A stretch of DNA of 13,977 nucleotides, from NCBI GenBank assembly GCA_021820805.1, contig JAKADF010000028.1, forward strand, positions 1 through 13,977. The letters are read 5' to 3'. A program made the translations under genes and the position numbers. This stretch comes from Bacillota bacterium (GTDB taxonomy: Bacteria; Bacillota; Bacilli; Alicyclobacillales; Alicyclobacillaceae). Under the pieces are notes generated by a model. That model made no database searches. It worked only from the letters and a program-made list of their open reading frames with translations, and had not been told where the DNA came from. Below, piece by piece: positions 1 to 6,943 of the stretch (position 1 is its first letter; each line of letters opens with the position of its first letter).

Positions 1-10
1 TTGCCGGGTT

Positions 11-220
11 CGAGGTGCACGCCTGAGAATAAGGCCCATGATGGCAGTAAAGTGGCCAGGCCCGAGGTGCCCCGTTCGAGAATAAGGCCCATGATGGCAG
101 TAAAGCGACCGGGCCCGAGGTGCCCCGTCAAAGAATAGGACCCATGGTGGTAGTAAAGTGGCCAGGCCTGAGGTGCCCGTCTGAGAATAAGGCCTATGAT
201 AGCAGTAAAGTGGCCGAGCC
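11..220. repeat. Four tandem copies of a 52-53 bp GC-rich repeat
   Basis: Four imperfect copies run head to tail: 11-62, 63-115, 116-168 and 169-220 (periods 52, 53, 53, 52). Each unit contains GAGGTGC near its start, then GAGAATAAGGCCCATGATGG and then GGCAGTAAAGTGGCCAGG, with scattered substitutions between copies. There are no unique spacers between conserved repeats, so this is not a CRISPR array. A fifth unit decays after about 221 into C-rich sequence that includes a doubled CCCCCACGG at 250-270. A related pair of units lies at 5402-5497 in the opposite orientation. The array sits upstream of the S9 peptidase gene; open frames through it are by-products of repetition. No function can be assigned from the sequence. 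Confidence 0.85.
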
Positions 221-388
221 CGAGAGGCCCCCCTATGGGTGGTGTGGCCCCCACGGCCCCCACGGCTCCCGCAATCCCAGCAATCCTGCACTCACCGGAA
301 GCTTCAGAGGATTCGAACAGCCGCTTGCCGAATACATAGCGAGGAGTTGAATAATTCCGCCAAATTATCTTGGATAAGGAAGATGGAC

Positions 389-2338
389 ATGCCTTTTTCA
401 AAAACGATTGCCGCATATGGAGCTTGGAAGTCCCAGATTACATCGGATTTAATCGTGCGTGGAGCTATTAGTTTTGGTGAACTGCATGTGGATGGCAGCG
501 ATATCTATTGGTCAGAAGGCCGGCCAGGTGAAGGCGGTCGGAGCGCAGTCATGCGGCGGTTGATGGATGGTACAGTGATTGAGTGTGTACCGTCTCCTAG
601 TAATGTGCGCACTCGTGTTCATGAGTATGGAGGAGGCGCATTTACCGTCCATGAGGGTACTATATATTTCTCTAATTTTACCGATCAGCGCTTGTATCAG
701 GTAACTTTCTCCGGCAACAAGCCGCAAGAGCCTCGTGCAATCACGGCAGAGGGTGCATTTCGTTATGCGGATATGGTGATTGATGCAAGGCGGGGCCGAA
801 TTTTATGTGTGCGGGAGGATCATACAAAGGAAAGTGAAGAAGCGGTCAACACGATTGTTGCAATTGACATTTCAACGGGTGAAACGAGTGTATTAGCGTC
901 CGGAAATGATTTTTATGCATTTCCGCGCATCTGCCCTGATGGTTCGAAACTTGCCTTTACCACTTGGAATCACCCAAATATGCCGTGGGACGGAACCGAA
1001 CTATGGACGGCGAGCTTTTCGGAAGATGGAAGACTTGAAAATGTAATAAAAGTTGCGGGAGGATCTGTTGAGTCTGTCTTTCAACCGGAGTGGAGCCCGA
1101 ATGGAACGCTCTTTTATGTATCGGATATATCTAATTGGTGGAATCTCTACAAAGTGAACGAGGATGGAACTGCGTCACCAATTGTTTTGAAAGATGCAGA
1201 ATTCGGAAAAGCACAGTGGGTTTTTGGACTTTCGACTTATTCTTTTGTGGATGAAAATCGTATTTTAGCTGCATACACACAGCATGGGACATGGCGATTA
1301 ACAGAAATAGATGTACGAACAGGGCATTTAAACGATTTCAAACTACCGTTCACGGTCGTTGATTCTGTACACTGTGTGGGGGAGAAAGTTGTATTTTTTG
1401 GCGGATCTCCTACAAAACCGCAGACTATTATCCTTTATACGCCTAAAAGTGATGAAACCACGATTTTACGCACTTCGTTCCAAAGTCCAATCGATCCAAG
1501 TTGCTTTTCAAAACCAGTACCTATTGAATTTCCAACAACAGGCCATTTAACCGCATATGGTTTTTATTATTCTCCAACAAATCCGGATTTTACGGCGCCA
1601 GATGGGGAAAGGCCGCCGCTCTTAGTGGTGACCCATGGCGGGCCGACATCGGCAACCGGATCAACTTTGAAATTGGGGATTCAATACTGGACAAGTCGAG
1701 GATTCGCAGTGCTCGATGTAAACTACGGAGGGAGTACTGGATATGGCAGGGAATATCGAGATCGTCTTCGGGGTCAGTGGGGTATTGTCGATCTCGATGA
1801 TTGTTGCAATGGTGCCTTATATCTTGCAGAAAAGGGCTTAGCTGATAGGGAGAGGCTTTCCATTATGGGTGGTAGCGCAGGTGGTTATACCACTCTCGGT
1901 GTCCTCACATTCCGAAATGTTTTCCATGCCGGAGCAAGCCATTTTGGAGTCAGTGATATCGAACTGTTGGCACTTGAGACACATAAGTTTGAGTCTCGAT
2001 ATACGGACAGTTTGGTAGGACCTTATCCAGAAGCAAAAGAAGTATATCACGCGCGCTCACCTTTATATCATACAGATAAGCTTTCGAGCCCCGTTATTTT
2101 CTTCCAAGGAACAGATGATAAAATTGTTCCTCCAAATCAAGCAGAGTTGCTTGTCGAGGCATTGAAGAAAAAGGGAGTCCCTGTTGCATATGAACTCTTT
2201 GAAGGAGAAGGTCATGGGTTCCGTAAAGCAGAAAACATTCAGCGATCTCTTGATGGCCAGCTATACTTTTTCGCACAAATTTTCAAATTTGAACCTGCGG
2301 ACAAAATTGAACCTGTGGAGATTTTCAATTTGAATTGA
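389..2338 (+). CDS. S9-family serine peptidase (acylaminoacyl/dipeptidyl peptidase type)
   Basis: The product is a 649-residue cytosolic-type peptidase with no signal peptide. Residues about 1-380 are rich in beta strands with repeated DG and W motifs, as expected for the propeller domain. Residues about 390-649 are the alpha/beta-hydrolase domain. The oxyanion-region motif THGGP includes His416, the nucleophile elbow GGSAGGY has Ser496, GTDDKIVP carries the acid (Asp576 or 577), and GEGHGF has His609, so the Ser-Asp-His triad is intact. S9 enzymes cleave short peptides or remove N-terminal dipeptides or acylated residues; the exact substrate cannot be read from sequence. The start at 389 is chosen because AAGGAAG at 377-382 is well spaced for it. 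The frame is open back to 239, but that extension is low-complexity sequence, and an ATG at 383 overlaps the SD. Length is usual for the family. It is monocistronic and convergent with the flavin reductase gene. Confidence 0.92.
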   Translation: MPFSKTIAAYGAWKSQITSDLIVRGAISFGELHVDGSDIYWSEGRPGEGGRSAVMRRLMDGTVIECVPSPSNVRTRVHEYGGGAFTVHEGTIYFSNFTDQRLYQVTFSGNKPQEPRAITAEGAFRYADMVIDARRGRILCVREDHTKESEEAVNTIVAIDISTGETSVLASGNDFYAFPRICPDGSKLAFTTWNHPNMPWDGTELWTASFSEDGRLENVIKVAGGSVESVFQPEWSPNGTLFYVSDISNWWNLYKVNEDGTASPIVLKDAEFGKAQWVFGLSTYSFVDENRILAAYTQHGTWRLTEIDVRTGHLNDFKLPFTVVDSVHCVGEKVVFFGGSPTKPQTIILYTPKSDETTILRTSFQSPIDPSCFSKPVPIEFPTTGHLTAYGFYYSPTNPDFTAPDGERPPLLVVTHGGPTSATGSTLKLGIQYWTSRGFAVLDVNYGGSTGYGREYRDRLRGQWGIVDLDDCCNGALYLAEKGLADRERLSIMGGSAGGYTTLGVLTFRNVFHAGASHFGVSDIELLALETHKFESRYTDSLVGPYPEAKEVYHARSPLYHTDKLSSPVIFFQGTDDKIVPPNQAELLVEALKKKGVPVAYELFEGEGHGFRKAENIQRSLDGQLYFFAQIFKFEPADKIEPVEIFNLN

Positions 2339-2387
2339 AACGGAATAACGTGGTGTGTTGTCTTTTTCTTTGCCGGATGGTGTTCGA

Positions 2388-2421
2388 GACAGGGCTTAGC
2401 GGTTGTATGTTAAGCCCTGTC
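2388..2421. terminator. Hairpin between convergent genes, probable bidirectional terminator
   Basis: A perfect 11-bp inverted repeat, GACAGGGCTTA (2388-2398) and TAAGCCCTGTC (2411-2421), encloses a 12-nt loop. It lies 50 bp after the S9 peptidase stop and 42 bp beyond the stop of the convergent flavin reductase gene, where both transcripts should end. Neither side has a clean U-tract, so it may be a weak intrinsic terminator or an mRNA 3'-end stabiliser. Confidence 0.6.
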
Positions 2422-2462
2422 AGCAGGGTTTGAGATTACTTTTATTCGATTTAGACTATATT

Positions 2463-2975
2463 TTATGATTCAATAAACCGACCAAAGTTTCCTGAAAAGT
2501 AAATGAGCGGAGCTTTCTCCGAAAACGAGAAGCATTCAACTTTCCCAATATATTGACGATGATCCCCATAATCTGTATATTGCCACGGCGAACATTCTAG
2601 ATAAGCAAGCGACTCTTTCAAACGGGGGGCGGTTTCTCCCTGAACCCAATCAATCGATAACTTGTCCACTGTTCTTCCACCGAAGTGAAGTGCAAGTTCC
2701 TCCTGCTCTTCATGGAGGATATTCACCGTAAATGGTTTATTTTTGAGCTCTTCATATGCTTTTGCAAATTTCTCAATAGAAATAAGTATAATGGGCGGGT
2801 CTAGAGATACTGGAACGAACAGGCTGACTGTTAGACCTGTCGGTCCCTTAGAACCTTGATAAGTGACAACTGTTATGCCTTCTGCAAATTTTCCAAGGCA
2901 TGCAAATCCTTTTCCAATTTCCCTTAAGCCGCCAGTGATTTCATCCGGGACTTCTTGAACAAAAATTTTTTCCAT
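2463..2975 (-). CDS. Flavin reductase domain protein, HpaC-like
   Basis: The 170-residue protein has the FMN-binding split-barrel fold of the flavin reductase family, which uses NAD(P)H to make free reduced flavin for a partner monooxygenase. Recognisable segments are GITVVT (about residues 33-38), GLTVSLFVPVSLDPP (about 47-61, the flavin-binding stretch), FTVNIL (about 81-86) and a C-terminal YIGKVECFSF followed by LIYFSGNFGRF. Length is typical of HpaC-type small components. A GGGG-containing SD lies about 10 nt upstream of the ATG. It follows the extradiol dioxygenase gene by 108 bp on the same strand. With that dioxygenase and an MFS transporter it suggests a 4-hydroxyphenylacetate-type pathway, but no large hydroxylase subunit (HpaB) is in the window. 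The flavin reductase call is firm; the partner and substrate are inferred. Confidence 0.85.
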   Translation of the reverse strand: MEKIFVQEVPDEITGGLREIGKGFACLGKFAEGITVVTYQGSKGPTGLTVSLFVPVSLDPPIILISIEKFAKAYEELKNKPFTVNILHEEQEELALHFGGRTVDKLSIDWVQGETAPRLKESLAYLECSPWQYTDYGDHRQYIGKVECFSFSEKAPLIYFSGNFGRFIES

Positions 2976-3083
2976 GAGTTCACATCCCCATTTGATAAAT
3001 CACGATATTATGTGTACGAAAAGGAACCAGACCGCTCCAGCATCGTACAAGAGCACCCCAGTTCCTCAGTATACTCTGCCAAA

Positions 3084-3890
3084 TTAGATTGCAGGGCGGA
3101 GAGTTACTACTCCGTTGCCGGATCCAGATGACGGACCATATCCGTGAAGAACACCCTTGTATTTACCTTGAAGAATTCCGAGGAGCATCGCGAGTGACCG
3201 CCCGCCTCCTTCTACGCCCGCGGCCCTAGCGTATGATGGAAGCATTTCTAGAACAGTGGCAAAGTCACCTTCTGTGATGAATTTACAAAATTCACGATCT
3301 AGCGCCTGTTCCATAACGGTTGGCCATTTTTCAGTGCCGCGAACGAGGTTGTGAGCGAGTGCAGTACTTGCAACAAATACTGCCTTGCGGTTTGATTTTT
3401 CGACTACTTCCGAAATTATATTACCCCATTGTCTTGTCTCTTCCAGGTTGGATGCCCAAGCCAAGGACAAGTCAATAACGGGAACATTTTTCTTCTCGAG
3501 TAAATACCTGAGTGGAACAACTGCGCCATAGTCCCATGAGTAAGTTGGTTCGTCAACCGGACGAACGGATAACCCAGCTTTTTGACCTGCTTCAACCAAC
3601 TGCTTCGCTAATTCTTCATCACCAAAGAAATCGTATGGAACATCTCTTAATAAGTCCGGACATTCTAGAGCTGTTAATATCCCTTTATGGCGGGGTGATA
3701 CATTTACATAATGGTGGAATGTAGAAATCCAATGGCAGGATGATAATATTACAACATCTGGATTCACACTTGCTAAGACATCGGCAGCTTCATGCATAGC
3801 TGCGACTAATGGTTTATGGTATTCCTTCACTTTGTCTTCAAAGCAGATATGGGGAATGTGCGTTGTAATGATCCCTAGTTCAATTCCCAT
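3084..3890 (-). CDS. Class III extradiol ring-cleavage dioxygenase, homoprotocatechuate 2,3-dioxygenase-like
   Basis: The 268-residue protein belongs to the LigB-type (class III) non-haem Fe(II) extradiol dioxygenases. The N-terminal ITTHIPH supplies His11 and SSCHW supplies His53, both at positions used for metal binding in this superfamily. STALAHN contains the conserved acid-base His180, and GVEGGG near the C-terminus contains Glu228, the expected third metal ligand. From memory, the order and spacing (THxP, CHW, YGAVVPLRYL, ALAH, MLPSYA, VEGGG, PSSGSG) resemble enterobacterial HpaD/HpcB, which opens the ring of 3,4-dihydroxyphenylacetate. The ATG at 3890 is preceded by a perfect GAGGAGG 8 nt upstream. 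The gene has its own probable promoter at 4011-4040 and a cre-like site beyond it. Homologues acting on aminophenol or other catechols exist, so substrate is a moderate-confidence inference. Confidence 0.85.
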   Translation of the reverse strand: MGIELGIITTHIPHICFEDKVKEYHKPLVAAMHEAADVLASVNPDVVILSSCHWISTFHHYVNVSPRHKGILTALECPDLLRDVPYDFFGDEELAKQLVEAGQKAGLSVRPVDEPTYSWDYGAVVPLRYLLEKKNVPVIDLSLAWASNLEETRQWGNIISEVVEKSNRKAVFVASTALAHNLVRGTEKWPTVMEQALDREFCKFITEGDFATVLEMLPSYARAAGVEGGGRSLAMLLGILQGKYKGVLHGYGPSSGSGNGVVTLRPAI

Positions 3891-3902
3891 TATTAATCCT
3901 CC

Positions 3903-3957
3903 TCAAATTTTTTGATATTTTTCTTTGCCCTGACTAAAGTAAACCTTCACCTCCTTT
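3903..3957 (-). promoter_or_regulatory. Extra perfect Shine-Dalgarno in the dioxygenase leader, with possible 15-codon mini-ORF
   Basis: In the leader, AAAGGAGGTGA (3947-3957 on the minus strand) is a near-ideal ribosome binding site, yet no ATG, GTG or TTG follows at usable spacing. The only start in the motif is the GTG inside it (3948-3950). That frame gives 15 codons (VKVYFSQGKEKYQKI) and stops at a TGA overlapping the dioxygenase GAGGAGG. It could be a remnant of a lost gene start, a ribosome standby site, or a leader peptide coupled to the dioxygenase. I favour a remnant or chance. Confidence 0.25.
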
Positions 3958-4010
3958 CCGGATTATTTATGCTGCAAAATAACTAGGGTGCTTCCACCAA
4001 ATCATCTATT

Positions 4011-4040
4011 ATTATATCTGAATTCTACGTCTATTTTGAA
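4011..4040 (-). promoter_or_regulatory. Probable sigma-A promoter for the dioxygenase-flavin reductase genes
   Basis: On the minus strand a consensus TATAAT (4011-4016) lies 18 bp downstream of TTCAAA (4035-4040), a 4/6 match to the -35 consensus. It would start transcription near 4004 and give a leader of about 110 nt before the dioxygenase ATG. The -10 is perfect and the -35 weak, as expected for a regulated promoter. Confidence 0.5.
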
Positions 4041-4048
4041 TTGTAAAC

Positions 4049-4063
4049 TTGTAAGCGTTTGCG
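4049..4063 (-). promoter_or_regulatory. Catabolite-responsive element (cre)-like site
   Basis: TTGTAAGCGTTTGCG (read on the plus strand) matches the CcpA operator consensus WTGNAANCGNWNNCW at all fixed positions but the last. It lies just upstream of the predicted -35 of the dioxygenase promoter and downstream of the MFS gene stop. Carbon catabolite control of an aromatic-degradation gene by CcpA would be sensible in Bacillales. The prediction rests on one motif match. Confidence 0.45.
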
Positions 4064-4110
4064 GTATCTGTCCTCTATATCTATAGGAATATGGATTCAA
4101 TGTTGATTTA

Positions 4111-5361
4111 TTAAACTACCAGTTCTTGCTCTTTAGCTGTAGAAGAAACACGCACTGGGGCAGTCTCTCTGAGCCCCAAGCTTACTACTGCGCATAAAAG
4201 TGCACCAATCATGGCGATGAATAGCGGAGCAGACATGCCAAACGCGTCAGAGGCAAAACCAGCGATAGCTGGTGCAATCGTGCCTCCAACCAACTCCCCG
4301 ACTAATTGAGTAACAGAAATGGCTGTCGCTATAAAACGGGCGGGAATGGATTCACCAGGCACAATGGCCATGAACAATGGGAAGCATCCTTGACCTACGG
4401 TAGTAAAGAAACCGACTATCATCATGACCGGGAGCGAGGCATGAATGACTGCTAGTGACAAAGGAGACAGGGCTGAAATAAGGCTAAATACGATGAGAAC
4501 TGGTTTTCTGCCTATCTTGTCAGATATCATTGGTACAACAAAACCCCAAAAGAATGATCCGAGTCCAATCGCAGCCATAATAAGCCCCATCTGCTCTGGG
4601 CTGAATTTATCAACGGTGGTAAGATACATAGGTGCAAACGTCGTAAACACGAACAGCCATGTCATAAATAGAGCGGAAATTACGACGCATAACCAAGTGT
4701 TGCGATTACGGAATACTACGCCGTAATCTTTACGGCTGATTTTACCGTGCATCGGAGCTACGTCCACCGTCCGTTTTGGTTCTTTCATAAACTTTGCGAG
4801 GACAAAAAACATAACAATCCCAGGAATACCAACTAAATAGAATGCCCAGTGCCATGAGTATTTCGTTGCGATAATTGTGACGACGATTGGAGTCAAAGTT
4901 GATCCGATTAACCCTGCTGAGCTTTGCACAAAGCCAAGATTGAACCCACGGCGATTTGGTTGTGAATCCGCGAATACAGCAGCTTGAGCAATTGGCTGTA
5001 CTGGCCCTTCTGAAATTCCCATTAGCCCGCGAACGACTACCATGTAAACGAAACTTTTCGCCATTCCAGTCAAGAAAGAAAACAGTGAGAATATTAGTGT
5101 GATTGGCAGCAAAACTTTTTTTCGTGAGCCAATGATGTCAGATAAAGATGCGAACACCCATCCGGAAATAGCCCAGCAGATAGATAAAACGGACACAATC
5201 AGCCCAATTTCACCGCCAGTCAGCTTTAAAATAGGCGCGATAATCGGGAACAAAAACACTACACTAAGCCTTTCCATGAATACGAAACCGAACGTGAAGA
5301 ACATCATGATTATGATCGCGTTTTCATACCGGAAGAATGAACGCTTAGAATCATTCGACAT
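4111..5361 (-). CDS. Major facilitator superfamily transporter, possible aromatic acid permease
   Basis: The 416-residue integral membrane protein has about 12 hydrophobic segments in two halves separated by a cytoplasmic loop near residues 190-215. The MFS motif A region is seen between segments 2 and 3 (SLSDIIGSRKK, about residues 73-83), and a related SDKIGRKP occurs in the second half. RGLMGISEGPVQP around residues 110-122 resembles the arginine- and glutamate-containing segment of anion/proton symporters. It stands 220 bp upstream of the extradiol dioxygenase on the same strand, which suggests import of the pathway substrate, analogous to HpaX. The ATG at 5361 has a GGAAGGGG-type SD about 7 nt upstream. 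The fold is certain; substrate and direction are inferred from context only. Confidence 0.88.
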   Translation of the reverse strand: MSNDSKRSFFRYENAIIIMMFFTFGFVFMERLSVVFLFPIIAPILKLTGGEIGLIVSVLSICWAISGWVFASLSDIIGSRKKVLLPITLIFSLFSFLTGMAKSFVYMVVVRGLMGISEGPVQPIAQAAVFADSQPNRRGFNLGFVQSSAGLIGSTLTPIVVTIIATKYSWHWAFYLVGIPGIVMFFVLAKFMKEPKRTVDVAPMHGKISRKDYGVVFRNRNTWLCVVISALFMTWLFVFTTFAPMYLTTVDKFSPEQMGLIMAAIGLGSFFWGFVVPMISDKIGRKPVLIVFSLISALSPLSLAVIHASLPVMMIVGFFTTVGQGCFPLFMAIVPGESIPARFIATAISVTQLVGELVGGTIAPAIAGFASDAFGMSAPLFIAMIGALLCAVVSLGLRETAPVRVSSTAKEQELVV

Positions 5362-5401
5362 TATTTACCCCTTCCTCTCACAATTTTTGATTCGAATTGG
5401 C

Positions 5402-5497
5402 TAGGGCTGCCGTGCCTGCCCACTCGATTACTACCAAAGGAGTGGCTATCCACATAGGGCTGCCGTGCCTGCCCGCTTGATTACTGCCAAAATGGTG
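5402..5497. repeat. Two 53-bp units of the repeat family seen at the window start, inverted
   Basis: TAGGGCTGCCGTGCCTGCCC starts at 5402 and recurs at 5455 with only the end of the second unit truncated, giving a 53-bp period. Each unit continues into ACTCGATTACTACC or the variant GCTTGATTACTGCC. The reverse complement contains TGGCAGTAA followed after a few bases by GGGCAGGC, matching TGGCAGTAA and GGCCAGGC in the 11-220 array at similar spacing. The period and shared core suggest one repeat family in two orientations. The pair sits directly upstream of the MFS gene. Confidence 0.75.
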
Positions 5498-5767
5498 ACT
5501 AGTTTCAGCACCTCTTGTCTGTAACAATAGCGTGTATAAAGCTTCGAAAAAATTGCCGTGTTTCTGTATACGGAACAGATTGAATATTTAAAAAGTACCT
5601 TAATAGATTTTGATGGCTTAGCTTATAATCCGTGATTTAATAAGGCTTTCAAAGATGTTGTCTTTTTGAACTGATGATGTTGTACAATAATTGATGTGAT
5701 AATATTTAAAAATAGATTTAGTATAAATATACGTATAATCAAATAAATATTTGGAGGTGTTTAAACT
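5498..5767. other. AT-rich intergenic region with possible promoters and no supported gene
   Basis: This stretch separates the divergent MFS gene and the VOC pseudogene, so it should hold promoters for both. A TATAAT lies at 5734-5739, 29 bp before the VOC start, but without a good -35. TTGTAC at 5680-5685 with TATTTA 17 bp later is another weak pair. A short frame over about 5540-5671 reads plausibly as protein (LYTEQIEYLKSTL and then FNKAFKD) but has no SD and is interrupted by TGA at 5631-5633. I do not recognise it; it may be a gene remnant. Confidence 0.4.
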
Positions 5768-6236
5768 ATGAATTTCGTGTTAGATCACGTTGTTCACGCG
5801 GTGGCTGATCCTATCGAAGCAGTTCGGGTAATGGCTCAGAATGGTTTCATACCGTTAAAGGCGGTAGTCATTTGAGTTGGGGGACCTATAATTCTTTGTG
5901 CTATTTTGGCCTTAGTTATATTGAATTTCTAGGGGTTGAAAACGAAGAACTGGCCTGTAAGGAATCTTCAAATGATCTTGCAAAACAAACGGTAAAGGAT
6001 TTGCAAAATGGAGAAGGATTCATCCGTATTGCGGTTCGTACGAATAATATTGATGCTGTCGCAAGGGAGTTAAAGAGGGAAGGCGGGAACGGCCTTTTTA
6101 TGTTGCACTTTCGGGAAGTAAGAGCGGCAATTCGGAGAAGAGCCTCCTTGGTGGGATTTATCGTTTTTTGTGAAATATTGCGAATGAGGGCACCGAACAG
6201 GTACCCCTCACGGTTACCTTTTCATTACACTTTTAA
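5768..6236 (+). pseudogene. Frameshifted VOC/glyoxalase-like gene
   Basis: A good SD (TTGGAGGTG) precedes ATG at 5768, and the first frame reads LDHVVHAV, the opening of vicinal-oxygen-chelate proteins of the glyoxalase-like type. That frame stops at 5873-5875. The family core (GGSHLSWGTYNS, then LCYFGLSYIEFLG) continues from 5860 in another frame, so one base is missing around 5858-5862 (AAAGGCGG). Past about 6085 (GGCGGGAAC) a further shift is needed to reach SGSK and then NEGTEQVPL, ending at TAA 6234-6236. Within 6110-6190 the best frame is unclear: one frame has TGA at 6171-6173 and another reads PPWWDLSFFVKYCE. At least two, probably more, lesions are present. Either the gene has decayed or the consensus has indel errors. 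It converges with the peroxiredoxin, their stop codons overlapping by three bases. Confidence 0.75.
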
Positions 6237-6832
6237 ACCTTGCCTGCATCTGATATATCCCTTGCAATTCCAGGTTGTCCAGGAGTCCAATTGGCAGGGA
6301 CGCCAAGCTTGGTTTCATTTGCAAATTGGGCAGCTTCTAGTATGCGTACAATCTCTTCAATATTTCTACCAACTTCCTTGGGATAGACCATTCGAGATTC
6401 AATAATTCCTTCTGGATTAATGATGATTGTTGCTCGTTTTGCCGTACCGGATTTCTTATCGAGAACACAATATTCACGACTAATTGTTTGATTTCTGTCG
6501 CTGATAAGCGGGAAACGCACGTATTCCATAGAAGGAGATATCTCAGTAAAAACTTTATGACTGTAAATGCTGTCAGTACTGACAGCAAAAACCTTTGCGC
6601 CGAGACGTTTAAATGACCGATATGAGGCAGCGACCGCTGCTAATTCTGTTGGTCAGACAAACGTGAAATCACTTGAGTAAAAAAATAGAACAACCCATTT
6701 TCCTAGGTAGTCTGTTAAACGTATGTTTTTGACTGTTCCTTTAACGAATGCTTCTGCATGAAAAAGAGGAGCTTTATCATCTCGGGATGGACAATAATGT
6801 GTTTTCCTTAACAGAGACTCACTTTCTTCCAA
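6233..6832 (-). CDS. Selenocysteine peroxiredoxin (AhpC/Prx family), UGA at the peroxidatic position
   Basis: Read through TGA at 6653-6655, the gene gives a 199-residue peroxiredoxin with Sec60. Before the TGA come the Prx landmarks [10 protein letters not shown] and DFTFV. After it come [29 protein letters not shown] with Arg133 in KRATIII, VGRN and GVPANWTPG. The TGA replaces the peroxidatic Cys of TFVCP, which reduces peroxides. A SECIS-like hairpin follows (6614-6655). The usual C-terminal resolving Cys (VCPANW) is absent, and the Pro three residues before the Thr is Ser53, so it resembles a 1-Cys (here 1-Sec) type. Cys14 and Cys122 are the other cysteines. The chosen start is TTG at 6832, with GAGGAG 9 nt upstream; the frame stays open to 6937 but has no SD or family similarity there. 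A true stop would remove the whole active site and C-terminal 70 percent, yet the downstream sequence is well conserved. Confidence 0.85.
6614..6655 (-). promoter_or_regulatory. SECIS-like hairpin of the peroxiredoxin
   Basis: On the minus strand, GCAGC (6640-6636), loop GGUC (6635-6632) and GCUGC (6631-6627) form a GC-rich apical stem-loop. The loop lies 18-21 nt after the UGA. The UGA itself is in UGACC (6655-6651), which can pair with GGUCA (6618-6614) at the base. A short upper stem with a GGU-type loop at this distance is the known layout of bacterial SECIS elements read by SelB. The middle of the stem pairs poorly, so folding should be confirmed by computation. Confidence 0.7.
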
Positions 6833-6895
6833 ATTTGCACACTCCTCATGTTGAGCTCGGGTAATATCGTAAACGGTGTACGCTTGTTGCAGGTA

Positions 6896-6943
6896 TACAG
6901 CATAAGTTACGTACAGCACAAGGTACATACAGCACATGCCATC
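6896..6943. repeat. Three 16-bp direct repeats between the peroxiredoxin and rph genes
   Basis: TACAGCATAAG (6896), TACAGCACAAG (6912) and TACAGCACATG (6928) recur at an exact 16-bp spacing, and GTAC-type sequence fills the intervening bases. They lie 64 bp upstream of the peroxiredoxin TTG and about 70 bp upstream of the rph ATG, in the only regulatory space of this divergent pair. An imperfect inverted repeat (ATATG at 6944-6948 and CCTA at 6954-6957, against TAGGCATAT at 6968-6976) lies next to them on the rph side. They could be operator sites for a shared regulator. I found no convincing -35/-10 pair here. Confidence 0.6.

Noticed and set aside
11..220. CRISPR-like repeated units
   Set aside because: The 52-53 bp units abut directly and vary along their whole length, with no unique spacers of constant size and no cas genes nearby.
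120..350. 76-codon open frame through the repeat array
   Set aside because: It is composed of repeat sequence, has no convincing SD, and overlaps the out-of-frame leader of the S9 peptidase gene.
4078..4095. Possible terminator hairpin after the MFS gene (TCCT with AGGA)
   Set aside because: The pairing is short and AT-rich with mismatches and no U-tract.
6171..6173. A third selenocysteine codon in the VOC gene, with GAGGG/CCCTC pairing downstream
   Set aside because: The gene already needs frameshifts upstream, the correct frame at this point is uncertain, and I know of no conserved Cys at this position; chance pairing is likely.
6653..6655. Reading the peroxiredoxin TGA as an ordinary nonsense mutation
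   Set aside because: The downstream 139 codons keep intact family motifs in the same frame, the TGA lies exactly on the catalytic Cys, a hairpin follows, and the same pattern occurs in a second gene.
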